64,000 nucleotides of DNA from Pirellulales bacterium (GCA_028066245.1 JALCBR010000002.1:96758-160757), one strand, 5' to 3'; positions 53,025 through 63,691 are shown, counted from the first letter of the stretch. Translations and numbers: made by a program. Notes: a model not told the origin generated them from the sequence alone.

Positions 53025-53451
53025 CTCGCATCGTTTCACTCCACAGCTGAAATCGCCAACCAACGGGCGTAGCACAAGCCGGACGACGTTGACTGATAAG
53101 AAGAGTCTCACAGGAGAGTCCTGTTGAGTCACAGAGGAGAAGGACAAGCAGAGCCTATTTGGGTTCGCTGGGATTCTTGCGACAAAGTGAAGCGCTCAGC
53201 GGACTTGAGCAGTTGCTGTGGCAACCTCCTTTTGCAGAAACACCTCAGGTTTTGTGAGGGTGAAAGAACTAGACCATCGATCAAGCGATCCAAGAATAGT
53301 CCGCAATAAAAATTTGACAGGGAGCCAGCGCATACCTACGCTCACTAGGTGCTGCGCTTATATGGATTGAGACATCCTGACCCGACTGGCAGTCACGCAA
53401 GTGCCTGCAGGAAATTAGGTGTTCAGTCGACCGACGTGTCGCTCATTGTCC

Positions 53452-53817
53452 ATGAAAACGGCGTTATTCATCCTGGCAGTTGTCGTGATCCTTGGCCTTG
53501 CCGTGGCGTTGTTTGCGATACGCAGGCCTGGCGGTCAGAAAACAAGGCTGGTCAAATCAGAGCGGGTGGACGAAAACGGAAACGCGCGGAGGGTTTATCT
53601 GCGACGGCCCGGTTTGACCGCCAAAGTTTGGTTTGAACGCTCGACTTCATCCCCCAACGAGTTTGACGTTCACCATTCGGGTGATATTCAAGGGTATTCG
53701 GTCTCTACGCTGACTAACGAGCCGCTTCACCTAGTGGAAGCGCGAGAAGGCTTGCATGACCTGGGAATGGACATCGACACTTGCTCTTGGAGGCAACTGT
53801 TGAAGTCAGCGAAATAG
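53452..53817 (+). CDS. Small membrane-anchored hypothetical protein
   Basis: MKTALFILAVVVILGLAVALFAIRRP single TM followed by a soluble domain. Confidence 0.65.
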   Translation: MKTALFILAVVVILGLAVALFAIRRPGGQKTRLVKSERVDENGNARRVYLRRPGLTAKVWFERSTSSPNEFDVHHSGDIQGYSVSTLTNEPLHLVEAREGLHDLGMDIDTCSWRQLLKSAK

Positions 53818-53872
53818 CAGCGCTTGTTGGTTATCGTCCTGGACCCCAGCCGCTGCCAGATGTGTGTGCGAC

Positions 53873-55171
53873 TCAGCCGTCGGCAGAGCACTCCTGCAGC
53901 CGGCGTTGAAGAAACCGCATTTCCGGCGTGCTGCAGCCTGTCGCCAGGGCGCGTTTAAATTCTTCCGCGGCCTCTGCCGGTTGTCCCAGCCTGCGTAAGA
54001 GGTCGCCCTTGGTCGAAGGGAGAAGATAGTAATTCTGGAGTGCTTTGCTGTTTTCGATTTGAGCTAGTGCTTGCAAACCCGCTGCCGGACCTTCGATGCG
54101 AGACAAAGCGACGACTCGGTTCAAAGCGACAACAGGTGAGTGGGATATCGCCAGCAAGCGATCATAGTGCCAGAGGACAGCTTTCCAATCGACTGCATCA
54201 ACTGATGGGGCCGTCACGTGGAGCGATGCCAGCCCTGCCTGTAAATGGTATTCGGAGAGATCATCTCCACACGCGGACTCACCCAAGTGAAAGAGGCCGC
54301 GTCGGATCAACTCACGGTCCCAGCGATTGCGATCTTGGTCATCCAGTAGCAATAGTTCGCCGCTTTCGTCCTCTCGTCCGGGAAAACGTGCTGCTTGCAA
54401 GAGTAAGAGCGCTAACAAAGCTTGTGTCTTGGGTCCGTTGGTTTCGGCCCGTGTCGAGAGCAGCGACGTCAAGCGAATTGCTTCTGCACACAGGTCACGG
54501 CGAATGAGTCGATCGCCCGAGTGGGCTGTATAGCCCTCGTTAAAGATCAGGTAGAGCACTCGCAAGACAGTGTCCAGCCGGCCGGTTTTCTCCTCAATGT
54601 CTGGCAGCGAAAGGGAGATCCCCTTCTCTTTGATACGTTTTTTGGCGCGGACCAGCCGTTGAGCGATTGCCGTGGGCGCCGCAAAAAAGGCCTTAGCGAT
54701 CTCTTCAACCGAAAACCCTCCCACAGATTTTAGCGTGAGCGCAATCCGGGCGTCGCGGGGAATCAATGGATGACAGCAGGCAAAGATCATCGCCAACTGA
54801 TCGTCCGCCAGCTCGTCATCACCTAGGTCCGTCTCCCGGGGCAATTCCGGCATTCGCGCATGGGCGAAATCCTCTTTCTTCTTCTCGAAATTCGTTTGTC
54901 GGCGCAGGATGTCTATGACGCGGTTGCGCGCAACCTGTGCGAGCCAGCCGGTAGGGTTTTGCGGAATCCCGTGGAATGGCCAGCGGCGCAGCGCTTGGAT
55001 AAGTGCGTCTTGGACCGCTTCTTCGGCCAAGTCCAGTCGTGCTAGGCCAATCGAACGGGCAAGGTTAGAGACCAGCCGTCCCGACTCGTGGCGAAACAAG
55101 TGTTCGACGATCGTCGGTACGGATTGCTCGGAATTGCCCATTCGATCAGGGTTGGTCGCATTGGGTTGCAT
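53873..55171 (-). CDS. RNA polymerase sigma factor, ECF with C-terminal extension (ECF42/SigJ-like)
   Basis: Sigma-2 region DLAEEAVQDALIQALRRWPFHGIPQNPTGWLAQVARNRVIDILRR; C-terminal TPR-like region. Confidence 0.9.
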   Translation of the reverse strand: MQPNATNPDRMGNSEQSVPTIVEHLFRHESGRLVSNLARSIGLARLDLAEEAVQDALIQALRRWPFHGIPQNPTGWLAQVARNRVIDILRRQTNFEKKKEDFAHARMPELPRETDLGDDELADDQLAMIFACCHPLIPRDARIALTLKSVGGFSVEEIAKAFFAAPTAIAQRLVRAKKRIKEKGISLSLPDIEEKTGRLDTVLRVLYLIFNEGYTAHSGDRLIRRDLCAEAIRLTSLLSTRAETNGPKTQALLALLLLQAARFPGREDESGELLLLDDQDRNRWDRELIRRGLFHLGESACGDDLSEYHLQAGLASLHVTAPSVDAVDWKAVLWHYDRLLAISHSPVVALNRVVALSRIEGPAAGLQALAQIENSKALQNYYLLPSTKGDLLRRLGQPAEAAEEFKRALATGCSTPEMRFLQRRLQECSADG

Positions 55172-55198
55172 ACCTTGCCGCGCAGGCTTTCATTCTGA

Positions 55199-55561
55199 TT
55201 AGTCGACCTGGTCAATTTCGCGGAGTTCGATCTTGCCGCCCAATTCCAGTTGCGGGCAGTCGCTGCAAATCTTGACCGCCTCGTCATAGTCGGCCGCTTC
55301 AATCAAGAAATATCCGCCGACAAGTTCCTTGGTTTCCAGGTATGGACCGTCGACAACTTCCGGCTTGTCGCTGGCCGGGAGCATGACTTTTCCCGGTTCG
55401 TCTTTCAGTTTGTTGCCGCCCTTGTGAATGCCCCGGCTTTTCAAACTTTCGGCCCACGCGAAGTATTTTCCAACGGCTGCCTGCATTTCCTCCGGAGAGA
55501 AGTTCTGAAATTTCTGTCCCATTTCCTGCGTATCATAGAGGACGAGCATAAACTGTGACAT
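55199..55561 (-). CDS. YCII/DGPF-domain protein
   Basis: MSQFMLVLYDTQEMG...VVDGPYLETKELVGGYFLIEAADYDEAVKI; immediately upstream of the sigma factor gene. Confidence 0.9.
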   Translation of the reverse strand: MSQFMLVLYDTQEMGQKFQNFSPEEMQAAVGKYFAWAESLKSRGIHKGGNKLKDEPGKVMLPASDKPEVVDGPYLETKELVGGYFLIEAADYDEAVKICSDCPQLELGGKIELREIDQVD

Positions 55562-55954
55562 TTCTGGCTCCCGTGCTTTGGAGGAATGGAGTTTTCAGCT
55601 TAACGAGCGGCCGGGCAAGAATTCGACATCTGAAAAGCGAATTTTCAAAAAGCCCCCAACGCCATCCGAAAATCGGAGCACCTGGCCGGCTTGATCTGTG
55701 GAGAAAAATTTGCCTGCCGCCGCGTCATCACGGAAGTGCGAGATCGCTCCATGGTCCGTAACGCATAACGATCCACCATGTGCGGAATCGACATACATTC
55801 AAGTTATCTGTCCCGAATTTGCAGAGAACCTCCCCGTGGGGCAACTAGGATGCTGAGCGCCGTTTTGGCATACTTCTGAAAAAGCCAGCGGATGCACGGA
55901 TGCCGTTGATTGTTTCCACGAATTCAACCTTAGAACTTTGCCACGGAGGCCTGC

Positions 55955-57022
55955 TTGTCTTCCTATCAGCCAATTACAGATATCGAGACCAATAAGCCCA
56001 TCTTGACGGTGCAACATCACATCCTGCGTGAACAGGAGAAGTTTCCCGGCGTAAGCGGTGAGTTTTCTTGGCTGTTGTCCGGCATCACATTGGCCACCAA
56101 GATGATCCAGGCCAAGGTTCGCCGAGCGGGTCTGGCGGACATCCTTGGAGACTACGGTGAAACCAACGTCCAGGGAGAGCAACAGCAAAAACTGGATGTC
56201 TACGCCAATCAAGCCATGTTTCATTGCCTCTCGTTGCGGCAGAGCGTTCGTGTTCTGGCATCTGAAGAGAACCAGCGGGCGATGACTTTCGAGCGCGGAC
56301 AAAAAGGCGGGAAATACGTTGTTGTCTTTGATCCGTTGGATGGGTCTTCCAACATCGACGTCAACGTTTCCGTCGGTACGACGTTTTCAATCCTCCGCTG
56401 CGCGGCGCCCCCTGATGCACCTGCCGATGACCAGGTTCTGCAACCCGGCGCCCAGCAAGTGGCAGCCGGTTACGTGGTTTACGGCTCATCGACGATGCTG
56501 GTTTATAGCGCCGGGAACGGCGTCCACGGGTTTACGCTGGACCCCAGCGTGGGCGCCTATCTGTTGAGCCACGAGGACATTCGCATGCCGGAGACAGGCA
56601 AGTGGTATTCCGTCAACGAGGCTCACCGCGACACGTTCCCGCCTGTCTACCGCCAATATCTGGAGAAGCTCCGCACCGGCGCATTCGGACACCGCTATGC
56701 GACGCGGTATATCGGCAGCATGGTGGCAGATTTCCACCGCACGTTGCTCAAAGGGGGCGTTTTCATGTATCCGCCCACCTCCGACTTTCCCGATGGCAAA
56801 CTCCGCCTGTTGTATGAGGCAAACCCAGTCGCTTTTCTTGCCGAACAAGCGGGCGGAACTGCCAGTGACGGTCGTCAGAGACTATTGGATGTTGTGCCAT
56901 CAAGCATTCACCAGCGGACGCCGCTGATTGTTGGAGGCAAGTCTGAGATGGAAGCTTTTCATGCCTGCCTGGATGCGGCGAAGCCAGAGGCCATGGTTTC
57001 TTCCAATTCAGAGCAAGCGTAA
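55955..57022 (+). CDS. fbp: Fructose-1,6-bisphosphatase class I
   Basis: VVVFDPLDGSSNIDVNVSVGTTFSI; TTG start preceded by GGAGG at about 55944-55948. Confidence 0.95.
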   Translation: MSSYQPITDIETNKPILTVQHHILREQEKFPGVSGEFSWLLSGITLATKMIQAKVRRAGLADILGDYGETNVQGEQQQKLDVYANQAMFHCLSLRQSVRVLASEENQRAMTFERGQKGGKYVVVFDPLDGSSNIDVNVSVGTTFSILRCAAPPDAPADDQVLQPGAQQVAAGYVVYGSSTMLVYSAGNGVHGFTLDPSVGAYLLSHEDIRMPETGKWYSVNEAHRDTFPPVYRQYLEKLRTGAFGHRYATRYIGSMVADFHRTLLKGGVFMYPPTSDFPDGKLRLLYEANPVAFLAEQAGGTASDGRQRLLDVVPSSIHQRTPLIVGGKSEMEAFHACLDAAKPEAMVSSNSEQA

Positions 57023-57093
57023 CTTTGCCATAAGTCGTGGCGGCGAGAAGGTCTCATGCTGCCAGTCAAGTAGCTTGAACTGATCGCTGGCCT

Positions 57094-58746
57094 CTAATAC
57101 TTCATCCGTAATTCCGCTCGAAATCCTGGACTGATGTTTTCGCTCTCGCGTTTTGCTGCGAAGCCATCCATTAGCAAAATGTAGTGCTGTCCGAACGCTC
57201 GTTGCCAACGAATAACGGCACCCAGGGCACCGGTATTGTCGCCCTTTGTTTCCGCATGCCCTCCAATCTCAAAGATCACCTGCTGTCGCGTGTGGTCGTA
57301 GAAGAACTGGTAGCCCACGCTGCCACCGGCGCGATTGTTCGTTCGTGCTCCCAGCGGAGCGTCGAGCGCGCCAATACCCGGAGCAGAATACAACACACCG
57401 GTCTGTCCCAATGGTCCGGCAGCCAGCGTCCCTCGCGCCGGCGAAGTGAATTGATCGATGGCCCAAAATCCGTTCACATAGATCAGGTCTTCCACCCCGT
57501 GTGGCGTCCACGAAGTCTGAGCGAAGAGCAGCTCGCCTTGGTCTGCAAACATCGTGCGGCCACTTGTTGGATAGCTGGCCAGGACATGCAATGACGTGTT
57601 GTACGTGTTGTGAAAGAGATGATGCCGTTGAATGCTGCTCCAACCGAAGGCCGCCAAGTCACCTGTACCTGCGGCATTGCTGAACACGAACGTCGCGTCA
57701 AAGTTGACCGTGCTGTGGGCAAAGTCGCTTTCTGTTAACAGTGCCACCATGCGGGAATTCCCGTCGTCCAGGTTGATGTCCTGAAAAGGGCTGTTGCGAT
57801 TGATGTTGTCCCAGGCATAAACCGCGGTCATCCGCAGGTTCAACAGTGATCCAGCGTTGAGCGTATTCCGCGTTACGGTCACGGCATCAATCACATCCTC
57901 GTTGATCAGCAGCCCTTGCTGCGCGAGCAGCGGCATTCGTCCCACCGCGAATCCGTAGTCCAAAGCGCGCGTATCGAAAGGGTCAAGTCGCGGAAACACC
58001 TCGCCAAAATCGCCTTCAAAGAACATCGTGTTGAAGCGGAAGTTGCTGCCATCGAAGCTATCTCCGTTGCGGAAGTCATATCCGCTGAACCTTCTCACGC
58101 TGCCCTCTTCTTCGTCGAATGGCCGAAACTGCATCAGCACGCGTTCTGTTCCGCTCAAGTTCAGCTGCGTAAACAAGTCCCAGCGGTGAGCCCATTCGGC
58201 CACAGGATCGCCTGGTCGCTGCAAGTCTGCATATTGCACGGCCGATCGGTACTCGCCAAAGACCCAAAGCGCCGGTCTCCAGATAGCACCGGTGTGAGTT
58301 TGGATTCCGTGCGCCAACGGACCATTGGCCAGAAACCCTTCGTTCCATTCGAACAGCAACGGTGGACGTTGCGGAATCGGTTGAATGCCGATCGCTACGC
58401 TATCCAACTCAGTGTGAAGACGGTCATGCTTGCCGCCAAAGATATGCTCAAACGACTGAGCTAAAGGTTGGGCTGGTTGCGAGATAAACGTGGGCGCAAG
58501 CTCAATCAACTCCCAATGCCACGGCGTTTCCGGCTCTTCATGCTCGGTCAAGATCACGCCACGCGTGTGGCTCACGCCCACCGTGTTGCCATCCCATGCT
58601 TGAATGGTATGGCCTTCAACCATGGAAGGCGCGCTTTGCGGTGCGGACGGCAGGCGAGACACTCGTTGAGCCAGGGCGCGTGGAGCCACAATCCATGCCA
58701 AGAGCATGACCGCGACCACCGGCAAGATGACTGTTCGCACGCGCAT
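57094..58746 (-). CDS. Predicted outer-membrane beta-barrel (porin-like) protein
   Basis: Signal peptide; alternating amphipathic strands; terminal aromatic FRAELRMKY. Confidence 0.72.
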   Translation of the reverse strand: MRVRTVILPVVAVMLLAWIVAPRALAQRVSRLPSAPQSAPSMVEGHTIQAWDGNTVGVSHTRGVILTEHEEPETPWHWELIELAPTFISQPAQPLAQSFEHIFGGKHDRLHTELDSVAIGIQPIPQRPPLLFEWNEGFLANGPLAHGIQTHTGAIWRPALWVFGEYRSAVQYADLQRPGDPVAEWAHRWDLFTQLNLSGTERVLMQFRPFDEEEGSVRRFSGYDFRNGDSFDGSNFRFNTMFFEGDFGEVFPRLDPFDTRALDYGFAVGRMPLLAQQGLLINEDVIDAVTVTRNTLNAGSLLNLRMTAVYAWDNINRNSPFQDINLDDGNSRMVALLTESDFAHSTVNFDATFVFSNAAGTGDLAAFGWSSIQRHHLFHNTYNTSLHVLASYPTSGRTMFADQGELLFAQTSWTPHGVEDLIYVNGFWAIDQFTSPARGTLAAGPLGQTGVLYSAPGIGALDAPLGARTNNRAGGSVGYQFFYDHTRQQVIFEIGGHAETKGDNTGALGAVIRWQRAFGQHYILLMDGFAAKRESENISPGFRAELRMKY

Positions 58747-58825
58747 TTGGATGAGAAGTCAGCTCCGCGAGTCTCTTCGCGACGTTGTAGCGACTCGCAA
58801 GATGCAACGGACCTTTCAAGGACGG

Positions 58826-61036
58826 CTACTGTTCATGCACACGGAAGACAGCATTGCGAGAGTGTAAGGACAAATGGCCGGCCACAATTTCATTGGCCAC
58901 TTCGCGTGCGCTCATGTCGTAATCAAAACCAACGCTAGAAATCTCATGCACGAGATTGACTGGCACCATTCCGGCAATTAACTCCACATGTGCCGTATAA
59001 GGACCATCGCACGTGAGTTGCTTTGCGTCGATGTGATACTTCGCGTACCTCCACCCGCGGTTGGCGGCCAGATTTTGTTTGTGTTTTCGCGCACCCAGCG
59101 GACGGCCCAACACGGTGAAAGGTCGCGTTTCCGGTCGCATGTATGGCAACGGATCTAGTGAGTACGGCACGTTGAGTATCTGCTCACGTTCGCCGCCAAA
59201 GACGTTACGGGTGATAAATCGTGATTGGAGGGAGAACAACTGTCGGTCCAGCGGCAGCTTGCCGTTGTGGACATAAAACGAATGGCTGTCGCGCACATCG
59301 CCGTTTGGGTCCAGGTCACCAGAGACAAAGACGATGCGTCCCTGCCGATCGGCAACTGTTACGCGCAAGAAAACTAGTCGCTCAGCGTCAAAGCCGGTGG
59401 GGACTCCATGTCCGTCGGTTCCGTTAAAGACTAGGATGCGGAAATCGAGGCCATCTTGATCGACGTTGACCAGTTCAATCTCGCCCAATTGGTAGCCGGT
59501 GCTCAACACCTGGTGCTGCAAGGCCCTGGCTTCGGCACGAAGTTCAAACTGTTTCCGCAAGATGTCCGCGGCGCGGAACCTGCGCGCGGCATCTTGCCAC
59601 GCCGGCGGAAAGTGAGAGTTCTCCGGCAGATTGTGCTCAAACTCGATGGTGCCCCAGCCTGCACGGTAGTCGAACTGCAACCACTCGCGCATCGTCGCTA
59701 AGCCCGTGTACGGTGAGTTTCTTTTGAACGCCACATGTTCTTCGCGCATGGCTTCCGGATTGTGCGGAAAGATGCCCGGATGCACGATCGGATAATCGGG
59801 GCCCACGATCATATGGTTGGTTCGTTTCCGGCTCGGCGTGACAGTGTTTCCCACCTGCGCAGCCGGTTCGCAGGCATAGCCCGCCGCCCGGCCTGGTTCT
59901 ATGCTCATATGGCAGTCCTGGCAGGATTGCTGCTTTTCTCTGGCTGCGGGAGAACTCTTGAATTCGCTGAAGGCATCTTCCAGTCGGAACCCATTGGGCG
60001 CAAACACGTCATGGCATGCGCCGCAAAATGCTGGCGTTGTCAGCGCGAAGAATGGGACGGCGGCCTGATGGACGTCGCGACCACGCGTGTCTGGGTCGGG
60101 CGAAGGCTTCAAAACGCCGTACTTGTCAGGATTCGCAAACACTTCTTGCAAAACTTTGCTGCCAGTCGGTCCATAGATAGGCGCATTCAGGCCGCCGGCA
60201 ACGAGCGCCAGTCGGCCCGACCCTTTCCCCCAAGCTTGATTGACGCGGTGGCAGACAACGCAGGTGACACCCTCTCGCGACGTGGGGTGGCGATCCATGT
60301 TGGACATCACTAGCGGTTCGCCCATTGTTAGCCCAACCGGTGTATGGCAGCGGATGCAAAAGTCTCCCAACGTTCCGTTGTTGAGCTTGTTGATCTTGTT
60401 GTACATCGCGTTGAACACCGGGCTGAGCTGCGCATACGCGTGTGCGGAGACGGACCATTCCCGGAAATGCCCGGGATGGCACGTTTTGCATTTGGCCGCC
60501 GAAGGAAAAGGATCGTCCGTGAAGCAATCGGCGTGAGCCTGATCAATCACAAATTGCACAACTTCTGTTCGCGGTGGAGCATCGCCAGCAATCCCCGGCG
60601 GAAGAGGAGCCGTGGTGGAATCTGGCGTTGTCTCCCTGGTCGCGTTCACCGCCGGCTCCTGGTGAGTGACAGGGAGAATGCCTGACTTTGGGATGCTTTC
60701 CGCGCGCGAGGTTGTTGCTGGCTTTGTCTGGGGAGTCTTTGTTCCTTCTTCGATTGAGCAGGTATTCTGTCGGTGCAGCGAACCACCACATGTCTCGGGG
60801 AGCTGAGCCAACACTGCCGTGACGTCTGCGGAAAAAAGCCGCGGCGGTTCCGTGTTCGTTGTGGGGCCTGCTGTAGAAGGAACTGAGAGCGCTGTTTGGG
60901 CGGAGAGTTGCTTGTGGCTGTCTGTCAGGGAACGGTCACTCTCGATAGTGGGGAGCAACTCAACGGGATCGCCCAACGCAACCCAGCTCAGCAAAATCGC
61001 TGCAGTTGATCCAAACACAATCGCGCGAATCGACAT
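58826..61036 (-). CDS. Pentaheme c-type cytochrome (c554-like family)
   Basis: Five CXXCH: CKTCH, CIRCH, CVVCH, CGACH, CQDCH; N-terminal signal/anchor. Confidence 0.9.
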   Translation of the reverse strand: MSIRAIVFGSTAAILLSWVALGDPVELLPTIESDRSLTDSHKQLSAQTALSVPSTAGPTTNTEPPRLFSADVTAVLAQLPETCGGSLHRQNTCSIEEGTKTPQTKPATTSRAESIPKSGILPVTHQEPAVNATRETTPDSTTAPLPPGIAGDAPPRTEVVQFVIDQAHADCFTDDPFPSAAKCKTCHPGHFREWSVSAHAYAQLSPVFNAMYNKINKLNNGTLGDFCIRCHTPVGLTMGEPLVMSNMDRHPTSREGVTCVVCHRVNQAWGKGSGRLALVAGGLNAPIYGPTGSKVLQEVFANPDKYGVLKPSPDPDTRGRDVHQAAVPFFALTTPAFCGACHDVFAPNGFRLEDAFSEFKSSPAAREKQQSCQDCHMSIEPGRAAGYACEPAAQVGNTVTPSRKRTNHMIVGPDYPIVHPGIFPHNPEAMREEHVAFKRNSPYTGLATMREWLQFDYRAGWGTIEFEHNLPENSHFPPAWQDAARRFRAADILRKQFELRAEARALQHQVLSTGYQLGEIELVNVDQDGLDFRILVFNGTDGHGVPTGFDAERLVFLRVTVADRQGRIVFVSGDLDPNGDVRDSHSFYVHNGKLPLDRQLFSLQSRFITRNVFGGEREQILNVPYSLDPLPYMRPETRPFTVLGRPLGARKHKQNLAANRGWRYAKYHIDAKQLTCDGPYTAHVELIAGMVPVNLVHEISSVGFDYDMSAREVANEIVAGHLSLHSRNAVFRVHEQ

Positions 61037-61260
61037 GGTCCTTCGGTGGGGCACTCAATGCGGTTGATCTGGCCATGGCGCAGCGCGCACCATCCCATGT
61101 CAATTGCATCGGGAAGGATATCCCAGCGATTGAGACATTCCGCGTCGCGGAAGCAATCGGTGTGCGGTAGAAGCTTGCTAGTCCACGTGCGGAACCGTTT
61201 ACCGATAGCATTGCCAGCAATGGTTCCAGCGACACTGGGAAGCTTGGTTCCGCGCAGAGT

Positions 61261-62475
61261 TCAGGGAAGGTGACTTCCCGGTTCCTCAAGTTCGCTGAGT
61301 TCACGCCCGTCACTGGAGCGGGCGAATTTGTGAGCTACGTCTGCGATTGCCTTTGCTGCTTCCGCGCATGACGTGGCGTCTGTGGCGAGAGAGAAGTCAC
61401 CGTCATCGATCTTTTTGTAGAACGGTTGGGCGATGTCAACGACGCGCTGCAAGCTCGGTGGAACTTCACTCAGTTCATCCAAGATGTCCTCAGTCAGGTA
61501 CTCAAATGCGTCAATCACCCGGTCGGCGACCGACTCGAAGTATTCGCCATCTTCATCTGTGGCGACCGAAAGATTTTGTAGTGAGACCTCTAATTCGGCG
61601 ACGGCGCCCAACACCAACATCATCCGTTTGCGACCTGCGCTGGTACGTCCTGGTTTGACGTGCAGTTGCTGGAGCCACAGCGTGGAAACCGACGCATTGA
61701 CGTGCTGGGCCAAATGAAAGTTGTGCCGCAGGTCGGAAAGAAACATCTCGGCGAAATCAAAGTTGCGTGATCCGTGGGAATGCCCGGCATTGACCAGCGC
61801 CTCCTCGCCGACGGCATGGCATTGGAAACATCGGCGGGCGAGTGAATACAGATCATCTGTGCCGTTTTTTCCCGCAGCGATACTGGCAGCCAATCGTTGC
61901 GAGTGGTGTTCGGCCGTTTCCGTTTCCCTCCTTGTCCCAGACGGTCCGTAGACAGCATGCGAGTTCAGCCAACCGGTCGCTCCCCCGGCGGGGTTGTGAC
62001 AAGATTCGCACGAGACACCGGGTACGACGTCAGGTCGACCGAATTCATCAACTCGCGGAGTTGCATGGCAGCGAACGCACAGTGAATTACGGGCGATTTC
62101 CTTCAACGGGATTCCCAGCGCTTCGGCATATTCACGTGCTGTGCTTTGCGTTCGCAGCAGATCGAAAGCTCGTCCAGCATGTTTGGTCTGCTTCCAATGT
62201 TCGTATTCAGCCTGGTGGCAGTTACGGCACTCCAACGGTCCGACGACGTGCTCAGCAATGAATTTCCGACGGGGTTGGCGTTCCGTCAGATCAAGTGTTG
62301 CGCGAGGTCGCCCGAGACCTGATTGCGCATCACTGGCTGCGAATTCAGCGCCGGCGCCGGCGATTGTCAACAACACAACGCAAGGTGCGCACAGGATGAA
62401 TGAAATGCGAACCGCACGGCTAGTCCGTGAGCGATGGCATTTTGTCATCGAGTCTCCGTCCATCGATGCAGGCAC
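61261..62475 (-). CDS. Tetraheme c-type cytochrome A
   Basis: Four CXXCH: CRNCH, CVRCH, CESCH, CFQCH; signal sequence; start may be the internal MTKCHRSR. Confidence 0.9.
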   Translation of the reverse strand: MPASMDGDSMTKCHRSRTSRAVRISFILCAPCVVLLTIAGAGAEFAASDAQSGLGRPRATLDLTERQPRRKFIAEHVVGPLECRNCHQAEYEHWKQTKHAGRAFDLLRTQSTAREYAEALGIPLKEIARNSLCVRCHATPRVDEFGRPDVVPGVSCESCHNPAGGATGWLNSHAVYGPSGTRRETETAEHHSQRLAASIAAGKNGTDDLYSLARRCFQCHAVGEEALVNAGHSHGSRNFDFAEMFLSDLRHNFHLAQHVNASVSTLWLQQLHVKPGRTSAGRKRMMLVLGAVAELEVSLQNLSVATDEDGEYFESVADRVIDAFEYLTEDILDELSEVPPSLQRVVDIAQPFYKKIDDGDFSLATDATSCAEAAKAIADVAHKFARSSDGRELSELEEPGSHLP

Positions 62476-62506
62476 TCATCCCTTCATGCCGGTGTTGGGA
62501 AACACC

Positions 62507-63691
62507 TTATTTTCCTGGATCAAAGACCTTGCCCATCACTCGCGGTGAAATACGAACCGAATCGGGCAGACGGTTTCCATCGGCATGGCGGGCGATGAAC
62601 TTGTTCGCTTCTTCCGCGACCAAGGCCGCCGCCAGGGAGTATTTTCGCTTATCGTCCGCAGTCAACGCGCGCAGCGAGTCTCGGGTGAACTGGAAGTTGT
62701 TGGCCACTTCCATGACAGGGGCCAGGTCGGCGAGCTGGGTCTCGGCCAGAGCTCCCAGTGCGTCTTCGATACGATCGCAAACTTCTCGCCCCAGTGAACG
62801 GCGGTCTGTTGATGTGATGCTTGCCCGAACTCGAAGGCTCAATTCCAAGTCAGCTAGTTTTCCGGCAAGGAACATCAGCCTATCCCGGCCTTCAGCAGTG
62901 CGGTTCTCAGACCCTGCCAGCCATAGCGATGGCGTCTCTGCGTTCTTCCCGCGATCAAGCAAGACATTATGGCGAACTTCACCTTGGGACCAACGCACGA
63001 TTTCAAATCCTGACGACGTTGGATGCCCTGCCGCGATCAATTCTTCGATGGGAACGATGTGGCATGTCAGGCAGTTCTTTGCCACGGCCAGCACATCATC
63101 CGCGCGTTTCATGCCGGCGTTTCGGCAGGCAGCTAGTCGTGCGGCGCGATGTTCGGCGGATTCGGCATTTCGCTGGTTGAGCAGTTCTGTCATCGTGAAA
63201 TCCATGCCGCGACCGTAATCGGCGTGGATCTTAAACCAGCCGCCTTCCCCGCCAGCCTCGCCATGGCACGATTCGCACGAATTGCCGGGAGCGACACTCA
63301 GCGCGCCGTTTTCGACGATCGGTGTGCCGTGACATTGCGTGCAGACACTCTCAGCACTGGTGATTTTGTCGACAGGTATTCCCAGCGCCGTTGCGAAATC
63401 GGCAGCCTTGGCGTGCGTCAGGCGTTGCCATGCCTTGCTGCCGTGCGATGATGCCTGCCAGGCGGCGTGCTCTTGGTCATGGCAAGTGCGGCATGTTTCC
63501 CGCCCGATGACCTTGGCCGGATCAACGAGTTGTCCCGCGAGGTTTTGAGATTGCGCTCTAGCCTGAGGAACCGGGTGGATGGCCGCCGTTGAACTCTGCC
63601 GAGAACTCAAGCCGATCCCGCAAAGAGTTGTCGTGACAATAACGTAATAGGTCAACGTACGGCGTTCGAGCAGACGTGGCGTAAGACGCAT
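62507..63691 (-). CDS. Tetraheme c-type cytochrome B (paralog of A)
   Basis: Four CXXCH: CRTCH, CTQCH, CESCH, CLTCH; same motif order and spacing style as A. Confidence 0.9.
   Translation of the reverse strand: MRLTPRLLERRTLTYYVIVTTTLCGIGLSSRQSSTAAIHPVPQARAQSQNLAGQLVDPAKVIGRETCRTCHDQEHAAWQASSHGSKAWQRLTHAKAADFATALGIPVDKITSAESVCTQCHGTPIVENGALSVAPGNSCESCHGEAGGEGGWFKIHADYGRGMDFTMTELLNQRNAESAEHRAARLAACRNAGMKRADDVLAVAKNCLTCHIVPIEELIAAGHPTSSGFEIVRWSQGEVRHNVLLDRGKNAETPSLWLAGSENRTAEGRDRLMFLAGKLADLELSLRVRASITSTDRRSLGREVCDRIEDALGALAETQLADLAPVMEVANNFQFTRDSLRALTADDKRKYSLAAALVAEEANKFIARHADGNRLPDSVRISPRVMGKVFDPGK

Noticed and set aside
55201-55222. GGTCAATTTCGCGGAG resembling the repeat signature
   Set aside because: Short partial match inside the YCII coding sequence; no extension of similarity.
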